DNA of 64,000 nucleotides from Halomonas icarae (GCF_009901955.1 NZ_WUTS01000001.1:3014172-3078171), one strand, 5' to 3'. Counted from the first letter of the stretch, positions 27,953 through 38,593 are shown. Translations and numbers: made by a program. The notes: generated by a model not told the origin, from the letters alone.

Positions 27953-29062
27953 ATGAAAACACTGCGCACCTTCACGCTCACCAGCCTGGCCGCCGGCGTG
28001 GCCCTGGCCGCACTGAGCACCACCGCCCAGGCCAAGGAAACGTGGACCATGACCACCACCTGGCCGGATAATCTGGACCTGATCCAGATGGACCGCCACT
28101 GGGTCGAACTGGTCAACAAGCTGGCCGGTGACGAGCTCACCATCAACTTCCGTGCCGGTGGCACCCTGATGCCGGGCAGCGAGGTATTCGATGCCACCCA
28201 GACCGGCGCCATCCAGGCCGCCGCCGACTGGCCGGGCTACTGGGCGGGCCTGAGCCCGGCCTTCTCGCCGCTGGCCACCACGACCAGCCTGTTCAACGGC
28301 GTGGACTACCTCAACTGGATCAACCAGTGGGGCGGCTTCGAGCTGTATCAGGAAGTCTATGGCGAGTATGACATGGTCTACCTGCCCTACGGCATCACCA
28401 ACAACGAATCCGGCTTCATGGGCGGCACCCCCATCGAGAGCATCGCCGACCTGGAAGGCAAGCGTCTGCGCCTCTCCGGCCGCGACCAGGGCCGCGTCCT
28501 GGAGAAGCTCGGCGGCTCCCAGGTCACCCTGGCCGGCGGCGAGGTCTACCAGGCCATCGAGCGCGGCGTGATCGACGCCGGCGAATTCTCCACCCCGGGG
28601 GTCGACTACAAGGCCGGCTTCGGTGAGGTGGCCGACTACTGGTCCACTCCGGGCTGGCACCAGTCCGCTAGCGTTTTCGGCGTGATGATCAACAAGGAGG
28701 CGTGGGACGCCCTCTCCGAGGAGACCCAGGAGAAGCTGAAGATCGCCGCGGAGGCCACCATGACCTGGTCACTGGCCTGGTCCGAGCGGCAGTCTACCGA
28801 GGCGACGGTCAAGTTCAAGGACGAGGGCATGACGATCAACCAGCTGCCCGAAGAGGACCTGGCTCGCATCCAGGAGATCACCAACGAGGTGATCCTGCAG
28901 GGCGCCTGCGAGGATCCGATGCACGCCAAGGTCTATCACTCCATGGTCAGCTACCTGGATCATTACGCCAACTGGCGTGACGTGACCGTGCCCTTCAACA
29001 TGAGCCGTAGCATGGACAACCTGCCGCCCCTCGAGGAGCTCGAGAGCTGCATGAACCAGTAA
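27953..29062 (+). CDS. dctP: TRAP transporter binding protein DctP (keto-acid type)
   Basis: 369 aa with a signal peptide cut near TTAQA-KE (residue 27). The mature protein opens WTMTTTWPDNLDLIQ and has RLRLSGRDQGRVLEKLGG and GEFSTPGVDYKAGF, features of the TakP-like branch that binds 2-oxo acids or hydroxy acids. It is periplasmic and feeds the DctQM permease. It is unlike the ectoine-binding TeaA. AAGGGAGAAC precedes the ATG. Confidence 0.85.
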   Translation: MKTLRTFTLTSLAAGVALAALSTTAQAKETWTMTTTWPDNLDLIQMDRHWVELVNKLAGDELTINFRAGGTLMPGSEVFDATQTGAIQAAADWPGYWAGLSPAFSPLATTTSLFNGVDYLNWINQWGGFELYQEVYGEYDMVYLPYGITNNESGFMGGTPIESIADLEGKRLRLSGRDQGRVLEKLGGSQVTLAGGEVYQAIERGVIDAGEFSTPGVDYKAGFGEVADYWSTPGWHQSASVFGVMINKEAWDALSEETQEKLKIAAEATMTWSLAWSERQSTEATVKFKDEGMTINQLPEEDLARIQEITNEVILQGACEDPMHAKVYHSMVSYLDHYANWRDVTVPFNMSRSMDNLPPLEELESCMNQ

Positions 29063-29153
29063 GCGGACCGGGCCGGGCCCTGCAGGGCCCGGCCCTATCC
29101 GGTCGCTTTACCTCCTGTGTTCGCTTGATTAGCCCGACTCCGAGAGCCTCACC

Positions 29154-29657
29154 ATGAACACCATTGCCAGGGCCATCGATGCCCTCAACGAGGGGTTCGG
29201 ACGCCTGATCGCCCCACTCCTTGCCGTAATCACGCTGATTGTGATCTATGATATTGCCGCACGCTTCTTCATCGGCCGCCCCAGCGACTGGGCCTTCGAT
29301 GTTACCAAGATGCTGTTCGGCGCCCATTTCATGCTGATGGCCGCCTACGGTCTGCGCCATCACGCCCACGTCGAGGTCGACGTGCTCAAGCGCCTGCTCA
29401 CCCGCCGCAAGCAGGCCGCCCTCGAACTGCTCGGCTACCTGCTCTTCTTCGTGCCCTTCATCTGGATGCTGCTTACCTTCGGCTGGGCCTTCTTCGAGCG
29501 CTCCTTCAGCCGCGGAGAAACCACCTACGGCATGATGTCCATCCCGGTCTATCCGGTGAAGGGGGTGATCGTCGTGGCCGCCCTGCTCCTGCTGCTGCAG
29601 GCCATCGCCATCGTGATCCGCGCCTGCGGTGAACTACGCAAGGAGGGTGCCGCATGA
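29154..29657 (+). CDS. dctQ: TRAP transporter small permease DctQ
   Basis: 167 aa with four membrane helices (LLAVITLIVIYDIAARFF, MLFGAHFMLMAAYGL, LGYLLFFVPFIWMLLTF, IVVAALLLLLQAIAIV). The motif RHHAHVEVDVL between helices 2 and 3 is standard for DctQ. It forms the membrane complex with DctM. The stop overlaps dctM as ATGA. Confidence 0.9.
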   Translation: MNTIARAIDALNEGFGRLIAPLLAVITLIVIYDIAARFFIGRPSDWAFDVTKMLFGAHFMLMAAYGLRHHAHVEVDVLKRLLTRRKQAALELLGYLLFFVPFIWMLLTFGWAFFERSFSRGETTYGMMSIPVYPVKGVIVVAALLLLLQAIAIVIRACGELRKEGAA

Positions 29658-30982
29658 GCCCCGAGATGCTCACTCTCTTCATGTTCAGCGGCCTGCTGAT
29701 CGGGCTGTTCATGGGCCACCCACTGGCCTTCGTGCTTGGCGGCGTCGCCGTGCTAGGCGCCTGGCTCGGCCCCGGCGCCAATACGCTGGGCATTCTGATC
29801 AACAACATCTATGGCAACTCCATGGACAACTATGTCCTGGTCGCCATTCCCCTGTTCGTGCTGATGGCGCGCTTTCTCAATGACTCCGGCGTCACCGAGA
29901 AGATGTTCGACACCATGCGCCTGCTGCTCGCCAACCTGCGTGGTGGCCTGGCCCTGACCGTGGTCATCGTCTCGGTACTGCTGGCCGCCACCACCGGCAT
30001 CGTCGGCGCATCCATCGCGGTGATGGGCATGATCGCCCTGGTACCGATGCTCAAGTACTCCTACAACAAGGAGCTCAGCGCCGGCGTCATCATGGCCAGC
30101 GGCTGCCTGGGCATCCTGATTCCCCCCAGCATCATGCTGATCCTGATGGCCAGCTACTCGCCGGTCTCGGTGGGCGCGCTGTTTGCCGGTGCCCTGGTAC
30201 CGGGGGTGATGCTCGGCACCATGTACGCGCTCTACGTGCTGGTGATCTGTTTCGTCAAGCCACACTACGGGCCAGCCGTTCCCGCAGAGGAGCGCGCCGA
30301 GACCTCGACCGGCCAGCTGCTGATCATGCTCGGCAAGTATGTGCTGCCGCCCATGTCGCTGATTCTCGGTGTGCTGGGCTCGCTGTTCCTGGGGATCGCC
30401 ACGGCCACCGAGGCCTCGGCCATCGGCGTGGCCATCGCCTTCCTGCTGTTCCTGATCTTCGGTGATCGCAAGGCGTCGACCTGCTATCGCACGCTGATCG
30501 AGGCCAGCAAGACCACCACCATGGTGATGCTGGTGGTGGTGGGGGCGACCGCCTTCACCGGGGTGTTCTCCATCGGCGGCGGCATGGATGTCATCCATAA
30601 CGTGGTGACGGCGATGCCCGGCGGCACCATCGGGGCCTTGATCCTGATGCTGTTCCTGGTGTTTCTGCTGGGCATGTTCCTGGACTGGACCGGCATCGTG
30701 CTGCTCAGCTTCCCGATCATGCTCCCCATCGTCGACAGCATGGGGGTGGATATGCTGTGGTTCGTGGTGATGGTGGCCGTGGTGTTGCAGACCTCCTTCC
30801 TGACCCCACCGTTCGGCTATGCGCTCTTCTACCTGAAGGGGGTCGCGCCCCCCGGGGTGGAGATCGTCGATCTCTACAAGGCGGTCATTCCCTTCGTGGC
30901 GCTGATCGTGCTGGCCTGTGTGCTGATGGCCTTCTTCCCGGCCCTTATCACCGGTCTGCCATCGATGCTACTCGGCTACTGA
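29654..30982 (+). CDS. dctM: TRAP transporter large permease DctM
   Basis: 442 aa with about twelve helices. The N-terminal FSGLLIGLFMGHPLAFVLGG, the ASGCLGILIPPSIMLI segment and the ATATEASAIGVAIA segment are typical of the ion-transporter superfamily permease that couples Na+ entry to solute import. It is complete and coupled to dctQ. A strong terminator follows, so dctPQM is a self-contained operon. Confidence 0.92.
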   Translation: MSPEMLTLFMFSGLLIGLFMGHPLAFVLGGVAVLGAWLGPGANTLGILINNIYGNSMDNYVLVAIPLFVLMARFLNDSGVTEKMFDTMRLLLANLRGGLALTVVIVSVLLAATTGIVGASIAVMGMIALVPMLKYSYNKELSAGVIMASGCLGILIPPSIMLILMASYSPVSVGALFAGALVPGVMLGTMYALYVLVICFVKPHYGPAVPAEERAETSTGQLLIMLGKYVLPPMSLILGVLGSLFLGIATATEASAIGVAIAFLLFLIFGDRKASTCYRTLIEASKTTTMVMLVVVGATAFTGVFSIGGGMDVIHNVVTAMPGGTIGALILMLFLVFLLGMFLDWTGIVLLSFPIMLPIVDSMGVDMLWFVVMVAVVLQTSFLTPPFGYALFYLKGVAPPGVEIVDLYKAVIPFVALIVLACVLMAFFPALITGLPSMLLGY

Positions 30983-30996
30983 CCCATGAACGCGTA

Positions 30997-31034
30997 ACGA
31001 CGCCCGCCGTCAGCCGACGGCGGGCGTCGTCGTT
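30997..31034 (+). terminator. Terminator of dctPQM
   Basis: ACGACGCCCGCCGTC and GACGGCGGGCGTCGT pair around AGCC and are followed by CGTTT. Confidence 0.85.
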
Positions 31035-31139
31035 TGACGGTGGTCAATCGATGTTGGCTGCAGCAGCCAAGCGCAACTGATACTATTTGCCGGCGTCAAT
31101 GTCTCGCATTTACCATCCTGCGCCCGCGAGGAGCCTCCC

Positions 31140-32825
31140 TTGTCTCGACCTACCAGCGGCGACCTGCCCACCCTCTCACGCCGACTGTTTCCCTCCTTCA
31201 CTCCCTGGACCGCCCTGCTGCTCGGGGTCGCGCTGGTCGTGGCACTGCCGGTGCTGGCGGTTCTGGCGCACATCCTGGTACCCACCGGTGGCGTCTGGCA
31301 GCACCTGGCCAGCACGGTGCTGCCCCGCTACCTGGCCAACACCCTGTTCCTGGTCATCACGGTGGGCCTCGGCACCCTGGTGATCGGCACCGGTACCGCC
31401 TGGCTGGTGGTGATGTGCCGCTTCCCAGGGCGACGGCTGTTCGAATGGGCGCTGCTGCTGCCGCTGGCCGTGCCGACCTATGTGATCGCCTACGCCTATA
31501 CCGACTTCCTGCAGTTCTCGGGCCCCCTGCAGGGGTGGCTACGCGACCTGTTCGGATGGGGATTCGGAGACTACTGGTTCCCTGAAATACGCTCTCTGGG
31601 CGGGGCGGCAACACTGATCAGCCTGGTGCTCTACCCTTACGTCTACATGCTCGCACGCGCCTCCTTCATGGAGCAGTCGGTGTGCATGCTGGACGTGGGA
31701 CGTACCCTGGGCCGCGGACCCTGGCAGCTATTCTGGAGCGTGGCGATCCCACTCTCGCGTCCGGCCCTGGTGGGCGGCGTATCACTAGCCCTGATGGAGA
31801 CACTGAACGAGTTTGGCGCGGTGCAGTACTTCGGTGTGGATACCTTCACCACCGGCATCTACCGCACCTGGTTCGGCCTCGGTGAACAGGCCGCCGCCGC
31901 CCAGCTCGCCGCCTGCCTGCTGACCTTCGTAATCGCCCTGGTGCTGCTGGAGCGCTGGTCGCGGGGCAAGCGGCGCTACTTCCACACCTCCAGCCGCTAT
32001 CAACAGCTGCCGGAGTTCCACCTCGGTGGCTGGGCCTCGGCAGGCGCCTTCCTGGCCTGTTTACTGCCAATCCTGGGCGGCTTTCTGATCCCCAGCGGCA
32101 TCCTCGCCGAGCTGGCCATCCAGCAGGGCGACTCACTCTTCGGCAAGAGCTTTATCGGCTATGCCCGCAACAGCCTGATACTCGCCTCGATCGCCGCTCT
32201 GGTGGCGGTCACCCTGGCGGTGGTGCTCAGCTACGGGGTGCGCCTGAACAATACCCGGCTGACCCGAACCGCCACGCGTATCTCGGCCATGGGCTATGCG
32301 ATCCCAGGGTCGGTGGTCGCGGTTGGTATCCTGATTCCCTTCGCCTGGCTGGACAACACCCTCAATACCTGGCTGCTTTCACGCGGTGGCGAGGTGATCG
32401 GACTGATCTTCAGCGGTTCGGCGTTTATCCTGGTCTACGCCTATGTGGTGCGCTTTCTGGCGGTCTCGTTCAACGCCGTGGAAGCCAGCCTGGGCAAGGT
32501 GACGCCGAGCATGGATGCCGCCTCCCGCACCCTAGGCCAGACCGCCACCGGCACACTGAAGCGGGTGCACACGCCAATCATGCGCGGCAGCCTGCTGGCG
32601 GCCTGCATCCTGGTCTTCGTGGATGTGATGAAGGAGCTACCGGCGACAATCATCCTGCGCCCCTTCAACTTCGATACCCTGGCGGTACGCGCTCACAACC
32701 TGGCGGCAGACGAGCGTCTCGCCGAAGCCTCGACGGCCTCACTGGCCATCGTGGTGGTAGGCATAGTCCCGGTGATCCTGCTCAGCCTGGCCATGCGACG
32801 CTCGCGCCCCGGCGGCGGAAAGTGA
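31140..32825 (+). CDS. fbpB: Ferric iron ABC transporter permease (fused dimer)
   Basis: 561 aa with two homologous permease halves of six helices each. Each half carries an EAA-type loop (EQSVCMLDVGRTLGRGPWQ and SMDAASRTLGQTATGTL). It belongs to the FbpB/SfuB Fe(III) family. The start is TTG with CGAGGAGCC upstream. Its last 87 bp overlap the 3' end of the antiparallel ATPase gene. It lies apart from fbpA but encodes the matching membrane part. Confidence 0.88.
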   Translation: MSRPTSGDLPTLSRRLFPSFTPWTALLLGVALVVALPVLAVLAHILVPTGGVWQHLASTVLPRYLANTLFLVITVGLGTLVIGTGTAWLVVMCRFPGRRLFEWALLLPLAVPTYVIAYAYTDFLQFSGPLQGWLRDLFGWGFGDYWFPEIRSLGGAATLISLVLYPYVYMLARASFMEQSVCMLDVGRTLGRGPWQLFWSVAIPLSRPALVGGVSLALMETLNEFGAVQYFGVDTFTTGIYRTWFGLGEQAAAAQLAACLLTFVIALVLLERWSRGKRRYFHTSSRYQQLPEFHLGGWASAGAFLACLLPILGGFLIPSGILAELAIQQGDSLFGKSFIGYARNSLILASIAALVAVTLAVVLSYGVRLNNTRLTRTATRISAMGYAIPGSVVAVGILIPFAWLDNTLNTWLLSRGGEVIGLIFSGSAFILVYAYVVRFLAVSFNAVEASLGKVTPSMDAASRTLGQTATGTLKRVHTPIMRGSLLAACILVFVDVMKELPATIILRPFNFDTLAVRAHNLAADERLAEASTASLAIVVVGIVPVILLSLAMRRSRPGGGK

Positions 32826-33926
32826 CGAGGAGCGCGAGGGAAAGACAAATACCTGGGAGGGGTCCAGCCGCAGAGTCACGGGCTGGCCCTCGGCGGGCAG
32901 GAAGACCCCCGGCACCCGCGCATGGATATGGGCTTCATCACCGTCGGAGTCATGGGCACAGATATGCAGCAGGCTGCTGCGCCCCAGCAACTTGGCCATG
33001 ACGATATGGCTGTGGCTGTGCGCTTCAGCCGGCACATCCAGCCTCGCCACCTGCAGCGCCTCCGGCCTTACCAGCACGCGTACCTCACTGCCCTCGGCCA
33101 GCCAACCGGCATCCACGATGCCCACCGGTGTCAGCACCTTGCCGTCGCGAACCATCCCGGAGAGTTCGTTCACCTCACCGAAGAAGGTCACCACGAAGGG
33201 GTCGCTGGGGTTGCAGTAGAGCTCGCGTGGCGTACCGACTTGAACGATATGGCCATCACGCATCAGGGCGATGCGGTCGGCCATGAACATCGCCTCTTCC
33301 GGGTCATGAGTCACCAGTAGGGTGGCGGCCCCGACCTCCTTGAGCACGTGCAGGGTGTCATCGCGAATCTGGTCGCGTAGCCGCGCATCGAGGCTGGAGA
33401 AAGGCTCGTCGAGCAGCATCAGGTGCGGCTCCGGCGCCAGCGCACGAGCCAGTGCCACGCGCTGCTGCTGGCCTCCGGAAAGCATGTGGGGATAGCCCTC
33501 GGCCCGGGCGCCCATCCCCAGCTGCTCGAGTAGCCTCAAGGCACGCCGACGACGCTCGCCTGTCGGCAAGTGCTTGAGCCCGAAGGTCACGTTTTCCAGC
33601 ACGGAAAGGTGGGGAAAGAGCGCGGAGTCCTGAAAGGCCAGGCCGACGCTGCGCTTCTCGGGGGGGAGGTGACGCCCGCCAGGGCGGGCTACCTCATCGC
33701 CCTCCAGGACCACGCGACCGTGCTGTAGCTTCTCGAGGCCCGCGGCGATGCGCAGCAGGGTGGTCTTGCCACACCCCGAGGGGCCCAGCAGGCAGACCAC
33801 TTCACCCGGCTGAATATCCAGATCGATGCCCTTCACCACCTCGTGCTTGCCGAAGGCGTGGTGAATGCCCTGCATGGAGAGTACCGGAGCGGAAGTGGCG
33901 TGCGGCTGTTGCAGATTCAGGTTCAT
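32739..33926 (-). CDS. fbpC: Ferric iron ABC transporter ATPase
   Basis: About 395 aa. Walker A is GPSGCGKTT, the signature motif [15 protein letters not shown], Walker B LMLLDEPFSSLDA and the switch His is in VTHDPEEA. A C-terminal TOBE-like domain follows (about 260-360). The final 30 or so residues (SRSSSLSAAGARASHGQ onward) are low-complexity and are encoded antisense to the fbpB end. The start at 33926 is preferred over one 17 codons upstream. It is divergent from fbpA, with a shared control region. Confidence 0.86.
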   Translation of the reverse strand: MNLNLQQPHATSAPVLSMQGIHHAFGKHEVVKGIDLDIQPGEVVCLLGPSGCGKTTLLRIAAGLEKLQHGRVVLEGDEVARPGGRHLPPEKRSVGLAFQDSALFPHLSVLENVTFGLKHLPTGERRRRALRLLEQLGMGARAEGYPHMLSGGQQQRVALARALAPEPHLMLLDEPFSSLDARLRDQIRDDTLHVLKEVGAATLLVTHDPEEAMFMADRIALMRDGHIVQVGTPRELYCNPSDPFVVTFFGEVNELSGMVRDGKVLTPVGIVDAGWLAEGSEVRVLVRPEALQVARLDVPAEAHSHSHIVMAKLLGRSSLLHICAHDSDGDEAHIHARVPGVFLPAEGQPVTLRLDPSQVFVFPSRSSSLSAAGARASHGQAEQDHRDYAYHHDGQ

Positions 33927-33993
33927 TAGGGCCCTCGACGTCGTGTCGGTGGAGATCTCCCCATCATAACCGATCACGAGCGCTAATGCGTTT

Positions 33994-34112
33994 GAAAGCG
34001 ACTCGCATTCAATATTTCACTGCTTCAGCGCAAGGAATCGCCGCCCTGCCCCTTGACGCCGCCGACGTACGGGGCTTCAATAAGCGGGTCATTAATGCAA
34101 CGTATTATCATT
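33994..34112. promoter_or_regulatory. Two Fur-like boxes between fbpC and fbpA
   Basis: Minus-strand AATGCGAGTCGCTTTC (34009-33994) matches about 11 of 16 positions of the Pseudomonas Fur pattern AATGAGAATCATTCTC. A second site has ATTATCATT (34104-34112), a full half of the E. coli Fur box, with a weaker other half. Location between divergent iron genes supports Fur control. Confidence 0.5.
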
Positions 34113-34147
34113 CCACTATCTCCACTCTGCCGGATATCCCAGAGGTC

Positions 34148-35179
34148 ATGATGATCAAGAACGTTCGTCTCGCCGCCCCCATCGCCGTCGCGCTGGCCGG
34201 TTCCGCCTTCGCTACCGCCGTCTCCGCCGACGAGCTGAACATCTACTCGGCACGTCACTACGACTCCGACGAGGCGCTCTACCAGGCCTTCACCGAGGAG
34301 ACCGGCATCGAAGTGAACTTGCTGGAGGGCGATTCGGACCAGCTGATCGAGCGCATCACCCGCGAGGGCGTGGCCAGCCCCGCCGACGTGATGATCACCG
34401 TTGACGCCGGCCGCCTGTGGCGTGCCGAGCAGGAGGATATCTTCCAGAGCGTCGACTCCGAGGTGCTGAACGAGCGCCTGCCGGAAGCCATGCGTCACCC
34501 CGAGGGACTGTGGTTCGGCTTCAGTCAACGCGCCCGCGCCATCTTCTATGACCGCGAGAACTTCGACCCGAGCCAGATCGGCAGCTACGAGGAGCTCGCC
34601 GATCCGAAGTTCGAGGGTCAGGTGTGCATCCGCTCCTCGAACAATATCTACAACCAGTCGCTGCTCGCCTCACTGGTCGAGCACCATGGCGCCGAGGGCG
34701 CCGAGGAGTGGGCCCAGGGCGTGGTGGCCAACATGGCACGCGACCCCGAGGGTGGCGACACCGACCAGATCAAGGGCATTGCCAGCGGCGAGTGCTCCCT
34801 GGCGGTGGCGAACCACTACTACTACGTGCGCCTGCTGCACTCCGACAACGAGGCGGATCGTGAGGTCGCCCGCCGTGTCGGCGTGATCTTCCCCAACCAA
34901 GACGGCCGCGGCACTCATGTCAACGTGGGCGGCGCCGGCGTGGTCGAAGGGGCTCCCAACCGCGAAAATGCCGTGCGCTTCCTCGAGTTCCTGGCCTCCG
35001 ATACCGCCCAGGAGATCTTCGCCAACGGCAACTACGAGTTCCCGGTGGTCGAGGGCGCGATGAAAAATCCGGTGCTCGAGTCCTGGGGCGACTTCAAGAA
35101 GGATAGCCTGAACATCAGCAAGCTCGGCGAGAACAACCCCGAGGCGATTCGGATCTTCGATCGCGTCGGCTGGCGCTAA
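34148..35179 (+). CDS. fbpA: Ferric iron ABC transporter binding protein
   Basis: 343 aa with a Sec signal (APIAVALAGSAFATAVSA, cut before DELNIYSAR). ELNIYSARHYDSDEALY and GFSQRARAIFYDRENFDP are typical of FbpA/FutA proteins, and the tyrosine cluster NHYYYVRLLHS supplies ferric-iron ligands. It captures Fe(III) in the periplasm for FbpBC. Two adjacent ATGs exist; the second (34151) has slightly better spacing to AGAGG. Confidence 0.9.
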   Translation: MMIKNVRLAAPIAVALAGSAFATAVSADELNIYSARHYDSDEALYQAFTEETGIEVNLLEGDSDQLIERITREGVASPADVMITVDAGRLWRAEQEDIFQSVDSEVLNERLPEAMRHPEGLWFGFSQRARAIFYDRENFDPSQIGSYEELADPKFEGQVCIRSSNNIYNQSLLASLVEHHGAEGAEEWAQGVVANMARDPEGGDTDQIKGIASGECSLAVANHYYYVRLLHSDNEADREVARRVGVIFPNQDGRGTHVNVGGAGVVEGAPNRENAVRFLEFLASDTAQEIFANGNYEFPVVEGAMKNPVLESWGDFKKDSLNISKLGENNPEAIRIFDRVGWR

Positions 35180-35204
35180 GCCTTCCAGCCCAGGCCAACA
35201 CCAG

Positions 35205-35235
35205 AAACGCCACCGCAGCAGCGGTGGCGTTTTTC
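35205..35235. terminator. Bidirectional terminator between fbpA and polA
   Basis: AAACGCCACCGC and GCGGTGGCGTTT pair around AGCA, with T runs on both strands. It serves both converging genes. Confidence 0.9.
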
Positions 35236-35239
35236 ATGG

Positions 35240-38002
35240 TCAGTGCGCCTCGTCCCAGTTGGCCCCACTCCCGGCTTCGACGATCAATGGCACATCGAGC
35301 TCGGCGGCGGCCTGCATGCGCGCCTTCACCTGCTCACTGAACGCCTCTACCCGGGCCTCGGCCACCTCGAACACCAGCTCGTCGTGAACCTGCATCACCA
35401 TCCAGGCATCCATCTCCCCCTCCTGCAGCCAGGCGGCCACCTCGATCATGGCACGCTTGATGATATCCGCGGCCGTGCCCTGCATGGGAGCATTGATGGC
35501 AGTACGCTCGGCGCCCTGACGGCGGGCACGATTCTGGGAGCGGATCTCGGGCAGATGGAGGCGCCGACCGAACACCGTCTCGACGAAGCCATCCTCGGCG
35601 GCCTGGGCGCGAATGCGCTCCATATAGTTCGCCACCCCGGGGTAGCGGTCGAAGTAGCGGTCGATATAGACCTTGGCCTGACTCTGTTCGGTATGCAGCT
35701 GCCGTGACAGCCCCCAGGCACTCATGCCGTAGATCAACCCAAAGTTGATCGCCTTGGCGCTGCGCCGCTGATCTGCCGTCACCTTGTCGAGTGCCACGCC
35801 GAACACCTCGGCGGCGGTGGCGGCATGGATGTCACGCCCCTCGGAAAACGCCGCCAGCAGTCCCTTGTCACCCGAGAGATGGGCCATGATGCGCAGTTCG
35901 ATCTGTGAGTAGTCGGCGGCGACGATGCGATAGCCGGGCCGGGCGATAAAGGCCTGGCGGATCTTGCGGCCCTCCTCGTTCCGGATCGGGATGTTCTGCA
36001 GGTTAGGATCGCTCGAAGAGAGTCGCCCGGTGGCGGTGACCGCCTGGTGATAGCTGGTATGCAGGCGTCCGGTGGTCTTGTTGACCAGGCGCGGCAGCTT
36101 GTCGGTGTAGGTGGACTTCAGCTTGGCCAGGCCGCGATGCTCCATGATCACCTTGGGCAGCGGATAGTCCAGGGCCAGCTCCTCGAGCACCGCCTCGGCG
36201 GTGGACGGCGCCCCCTTGGGGGTCTTCTTGAGCACCGGGATCTTCTGCTCCTCGAAGAGGATCTGGCCCAGCTGCTTGGGAGAGCCGAGGTTGAACTCAC
36301 GGCCGGCCAGCTCATGGGCACGGGCCTCCAGCTCGTTGATTCTCGCCTCGAGCTCACGGCTCTGAGCGTGCAGGCGCTGCGGATCCAGGGCCACGCCGGT
36401 CAGCTCCATCCGCGACAGCACCGGGATCAGCGGCAGCTCGACCGTCTCGAGCACCTGGCGCAGACGCCCCTGCCGCTCGAGCCTTGGGCGCAGCTCGTGG
36501 TGCAGACGCAGGGTGATATCGACATCCTCACAGGCGTAGGGCGCCGCCTGCTCCAGGGCAACCTGGTTGAAGGTGAGCTGCTTGGTCCCCTTGCCGGCAA
36601 TCTCCTCGAAGGGGATGGTCTTCTCGCCCAGGTACTTGAGTGCCAGGGAGTCCATATCATGACGGGTGGCGGTGGAGTCGAGTACATAGGACTCGAGCAT
36701 GGTGTCCTCGAGTGGCCCGGCCACCCGAATGCCATAACCGGCCAGCACCGAGATATCGTACTTGAGGTTCTGCCCGATCTTGGTTCTGCCGTTGTCCTCC
36801 AGCAGCGGCTTGAGGGCGGCAAGCACGGCGTCACGATCGAGCTGCTCGGGGGCGTCGAGGTAGTCGTGGGCCAGGGGGATATAGGCGGCCTCCCCCGCCT
36901 CCAGCGCCAGCCCGATGCCGACGATCTGCGCCTCCATGTAGTTCAGGCTGGTGGTCTCCAGATCGAAGCAGAAGGCCTCGGCGCTCTGTAGCCGCTCGAG
37001 CCAGGCGTCCAGCTCGGCCTGCTCGAGAATGACATGATCCTCACGTGGTGCGCCGCCGGCGGCGTGCTCCTCGGCGACCTCCGGAGTGCTGGTGCCACCG
37101 GCGACGTCGTCAACGCCCTCGTCCCGGCCCTCCAACAGCTCGGACAGCCAGGCCTTGAACTCGAAACGGCGATAGAGCTCGAGCAGCGTCTCGCGGTCCG
37201 GATGGGCGAGTTCCAGATCATCGAGCCCCACCGGCAGTTCGCAGTCGGTCTTGATGGTCGCCAGCCGATAGGAGAGGAAGGCCTTGTCGCGGTGCTCCTC
37301 GAGCTTCTTTGGCAGGGTCTTGGCGCCACGGAAATCAAGCGCCTTGACCGCCTCTAGATCGGCATAGATGGTATCGAGCCCGCCCTGCATGCCTTGCAAT
37401 AGACCCAGCGCCGTCTTCTCGCCCACCCCGGGGACACCGGGAATGTTGTCCACCTTGTCGCCCATCAGGGCCAGGAAGTCGATGATCAGCTCGGGGGGCA
37501 GGCCGAACTTCTCCTTGACACCTTCGACGTCCAGGGTCTCGTCCTTCATGGTGTTGACCAGGGTGATGTGGGCATTGACCAGCTGTGCCATGTCCTTGTC
37601 ACCGGTGGAGATCACCGCATCGCGACCCGCCTCGGTGGCCTGGCGAGCCAGGGTGCCGATGACATCATCGGCCTCGACCCCCTCGATGCACAGCAGCGGC
37701 AGGCCCAGTGCCCTCACGCAGTCGTGCAGCGGCTGAACCTGATCGCGCAGCTCATCCGGCATCGGTGGCCGCTGGGCCTTGTATTCCTCGAACAACTCAT
37801 CGCGAAAGGTCTTGCCCGGGGCATCGAAGACCACCGCCATGGGGCTGCTCGGGTAGTCCTTGATCAGCCGCTTGAGCATGTTGAGCACGCCCTTGATCGC
37901 CCCGGTGGGTAAGCCTTCCGAGGTGGTCAGCGGCGGCAGGGCGTGGAAGGCGCGGTACAGGTAGGAGGAACCGTCGACGAGAACGATGGGACTATCGGCC
38001 AT
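35240..38002 (-). CDS. polA: DNA polymerase I
   Basis: 920 aa, close to E. coli Pol I. The N-terminal 5'-3' exonuclease (about 1-290) has [17 protein letters not shown] and the [14 protein letters not shown] metal site. The 3'-5' proofreading domain (about 330-520) keeps FDLETTSLN, so it may be active. The polymerase part has [38 protein letters not shown] and [11 protein letters not shown]. It fills gaps and removes RNA primers. The start at 38002 removes a short non-conserved leader; no strong ribosome site is visible. Confidence 0.96.
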   Translation of the reverse strand: MADSPIVLVDGSSYLYRAFHALPPLTTSEGLPTGAIKGVLNMLKRLIKDYPSSPMAVVFDAPGKTFRDELFEEYKAQRPPMPDELRDQVQPLHDCVRALGLPLLCIEGVEADDVIGTLARQATEAGRDAVISTGDKDMAQLVNAHITLVNTMKDETLDVEGVKEKFGLPPELIIDFLALMGDKVDNIPGVPGVGEKTALGLLQGMQGGLDTIYADLEAVKALDFRGAKTLPKKLEEHRDKAFLSYRLATIKTDCELPVGLDDLELAHPDRETLLELYRRFEFKAWLSELLEGRDEGVDDVAGGTSTPEVAEEHAAGGAPREDHVILEQAELDAWLERLQSAEAFCFDLETTSLNYMEAQIVGIGLALEAGEAAYIPLAHDYLDAPEQLDRDAVLAALKPLLEDNGRTKIGQNLKYDISVLAGYGIRVAGPLEDTMLESYVLDSTATRHDMDSLALKYLGEKTIPFEEIAGKGTKQLTFNQVALEQAAPYACEDVDITLRLHHELRPRLERQGRLRQVLETVELPLIPVLSRMELTGVALDPQRLHAQSRELEARINELEARAHELAGREFNLGSPKQLGQILFEEQKIPVLKKTPKGAPSTAEAVLEELALDYPLPKVIMEHRGLAKLKSTYTDKLPRLVNKTTGRLHTSYHQAVTATGRLSSSDPNLQNIPIRNEEGRKIRQAFIARPGYRIVAADYSQIELRIMAHLSGDKGLLAAFSEGRDIHAATAAEVFGVALDKVTADQRRSAKAINFGLIYGMSAWGLSRQLHTEQSQAKVYIDRYFDRYPGVANYMERIRAQAAEDGFVETVFGRRLHLPEIRSQNRARRQGAERTAINAPMQGTAADIIKRAMIEVAAWLQEGEMDAWMVMQVHDELVFEVAEARVEAFSEQVKARMQAAAELDVPLIVEAGSGANWDEAH

Positions 38003-38155
38003 GGAGGCATCCATTGAAGCTGAGCGGAGAGTGATTCTGATCAACCATGATACGCATAGCGCGGCCGTTTTGCCGCGCCCGGTGGGCGCGAAGGCAACGA
38101 CCCCTTACACTGGGGACACACACCATCTCACCGCCCCGGCGGACCGGAGATCATC

Positions 38156-38449
38156 ATGAACACATTTCCCTCACTTACCGCCGCGCTGCTGACCATGGGC
38201 CTGTCGCTCGCCGCTGCCCTGCCGGCCCTGGCCCAGCCCAATGATGAGCTGGCACCGGATATCACCATCCGCCAGGAGGAGGAGCGCATCATCCGCGAGT
38301 ACCGGATCAATGGGGAGCTCTATGCCATCGAGATCCGCCCCTCCAGCGGCCCCTCCTACTACCTGGTCGATCGCGACGGTGATGGCAACTTTGAACGCCA
38401 GCAGGGCGATCGCATCGCCGTGCCCGAATGGGTTCTGCAGACCTTCTGA
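38156..38449 (+). CDS. DUF2782 periplasmic protein
   Basis: 97 aa with a signal peptide (LTMGLSLAAALPALA, cut before QPNDE). The mature part, PDITIRQEEERIIREYRING followed by YYLVDRDGDGNFER, matches DUF2782. Its position between polA and thrB is the same as in pseudomonads. Function is unknown; it is divergent from polA. Confidence 0.85.
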   Translation: MNTFPSLTAALLTMGLSLAAALPALAQPNDELAPDITIRQEEERIIREYRINGELYAIEIRPSSGPSYYLVDRDGDGNFERQQGDRIAVPEWVLQTF

Positions 38450-38593
38450 ATGATGAAAGCCGCTATCGCCGGTAACGCGAGAGGCGCCGGGGACAAGCCT
38501 CGAACGGTTCAATCCCCTGGCGGTTCGGCGAAGCGTGCATCACACTCGCAAGTCGCTACAATAGGCGGCTTGGCATACCCGGGTAAGAGACAC

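Noticed and set aside
27953..30982. TeaABC ectoine TRAP transporter
   Set aside because: The binding protein lacks TeaA-like sequence and instead shows the TakP-like TTWP and STPGVDY features.
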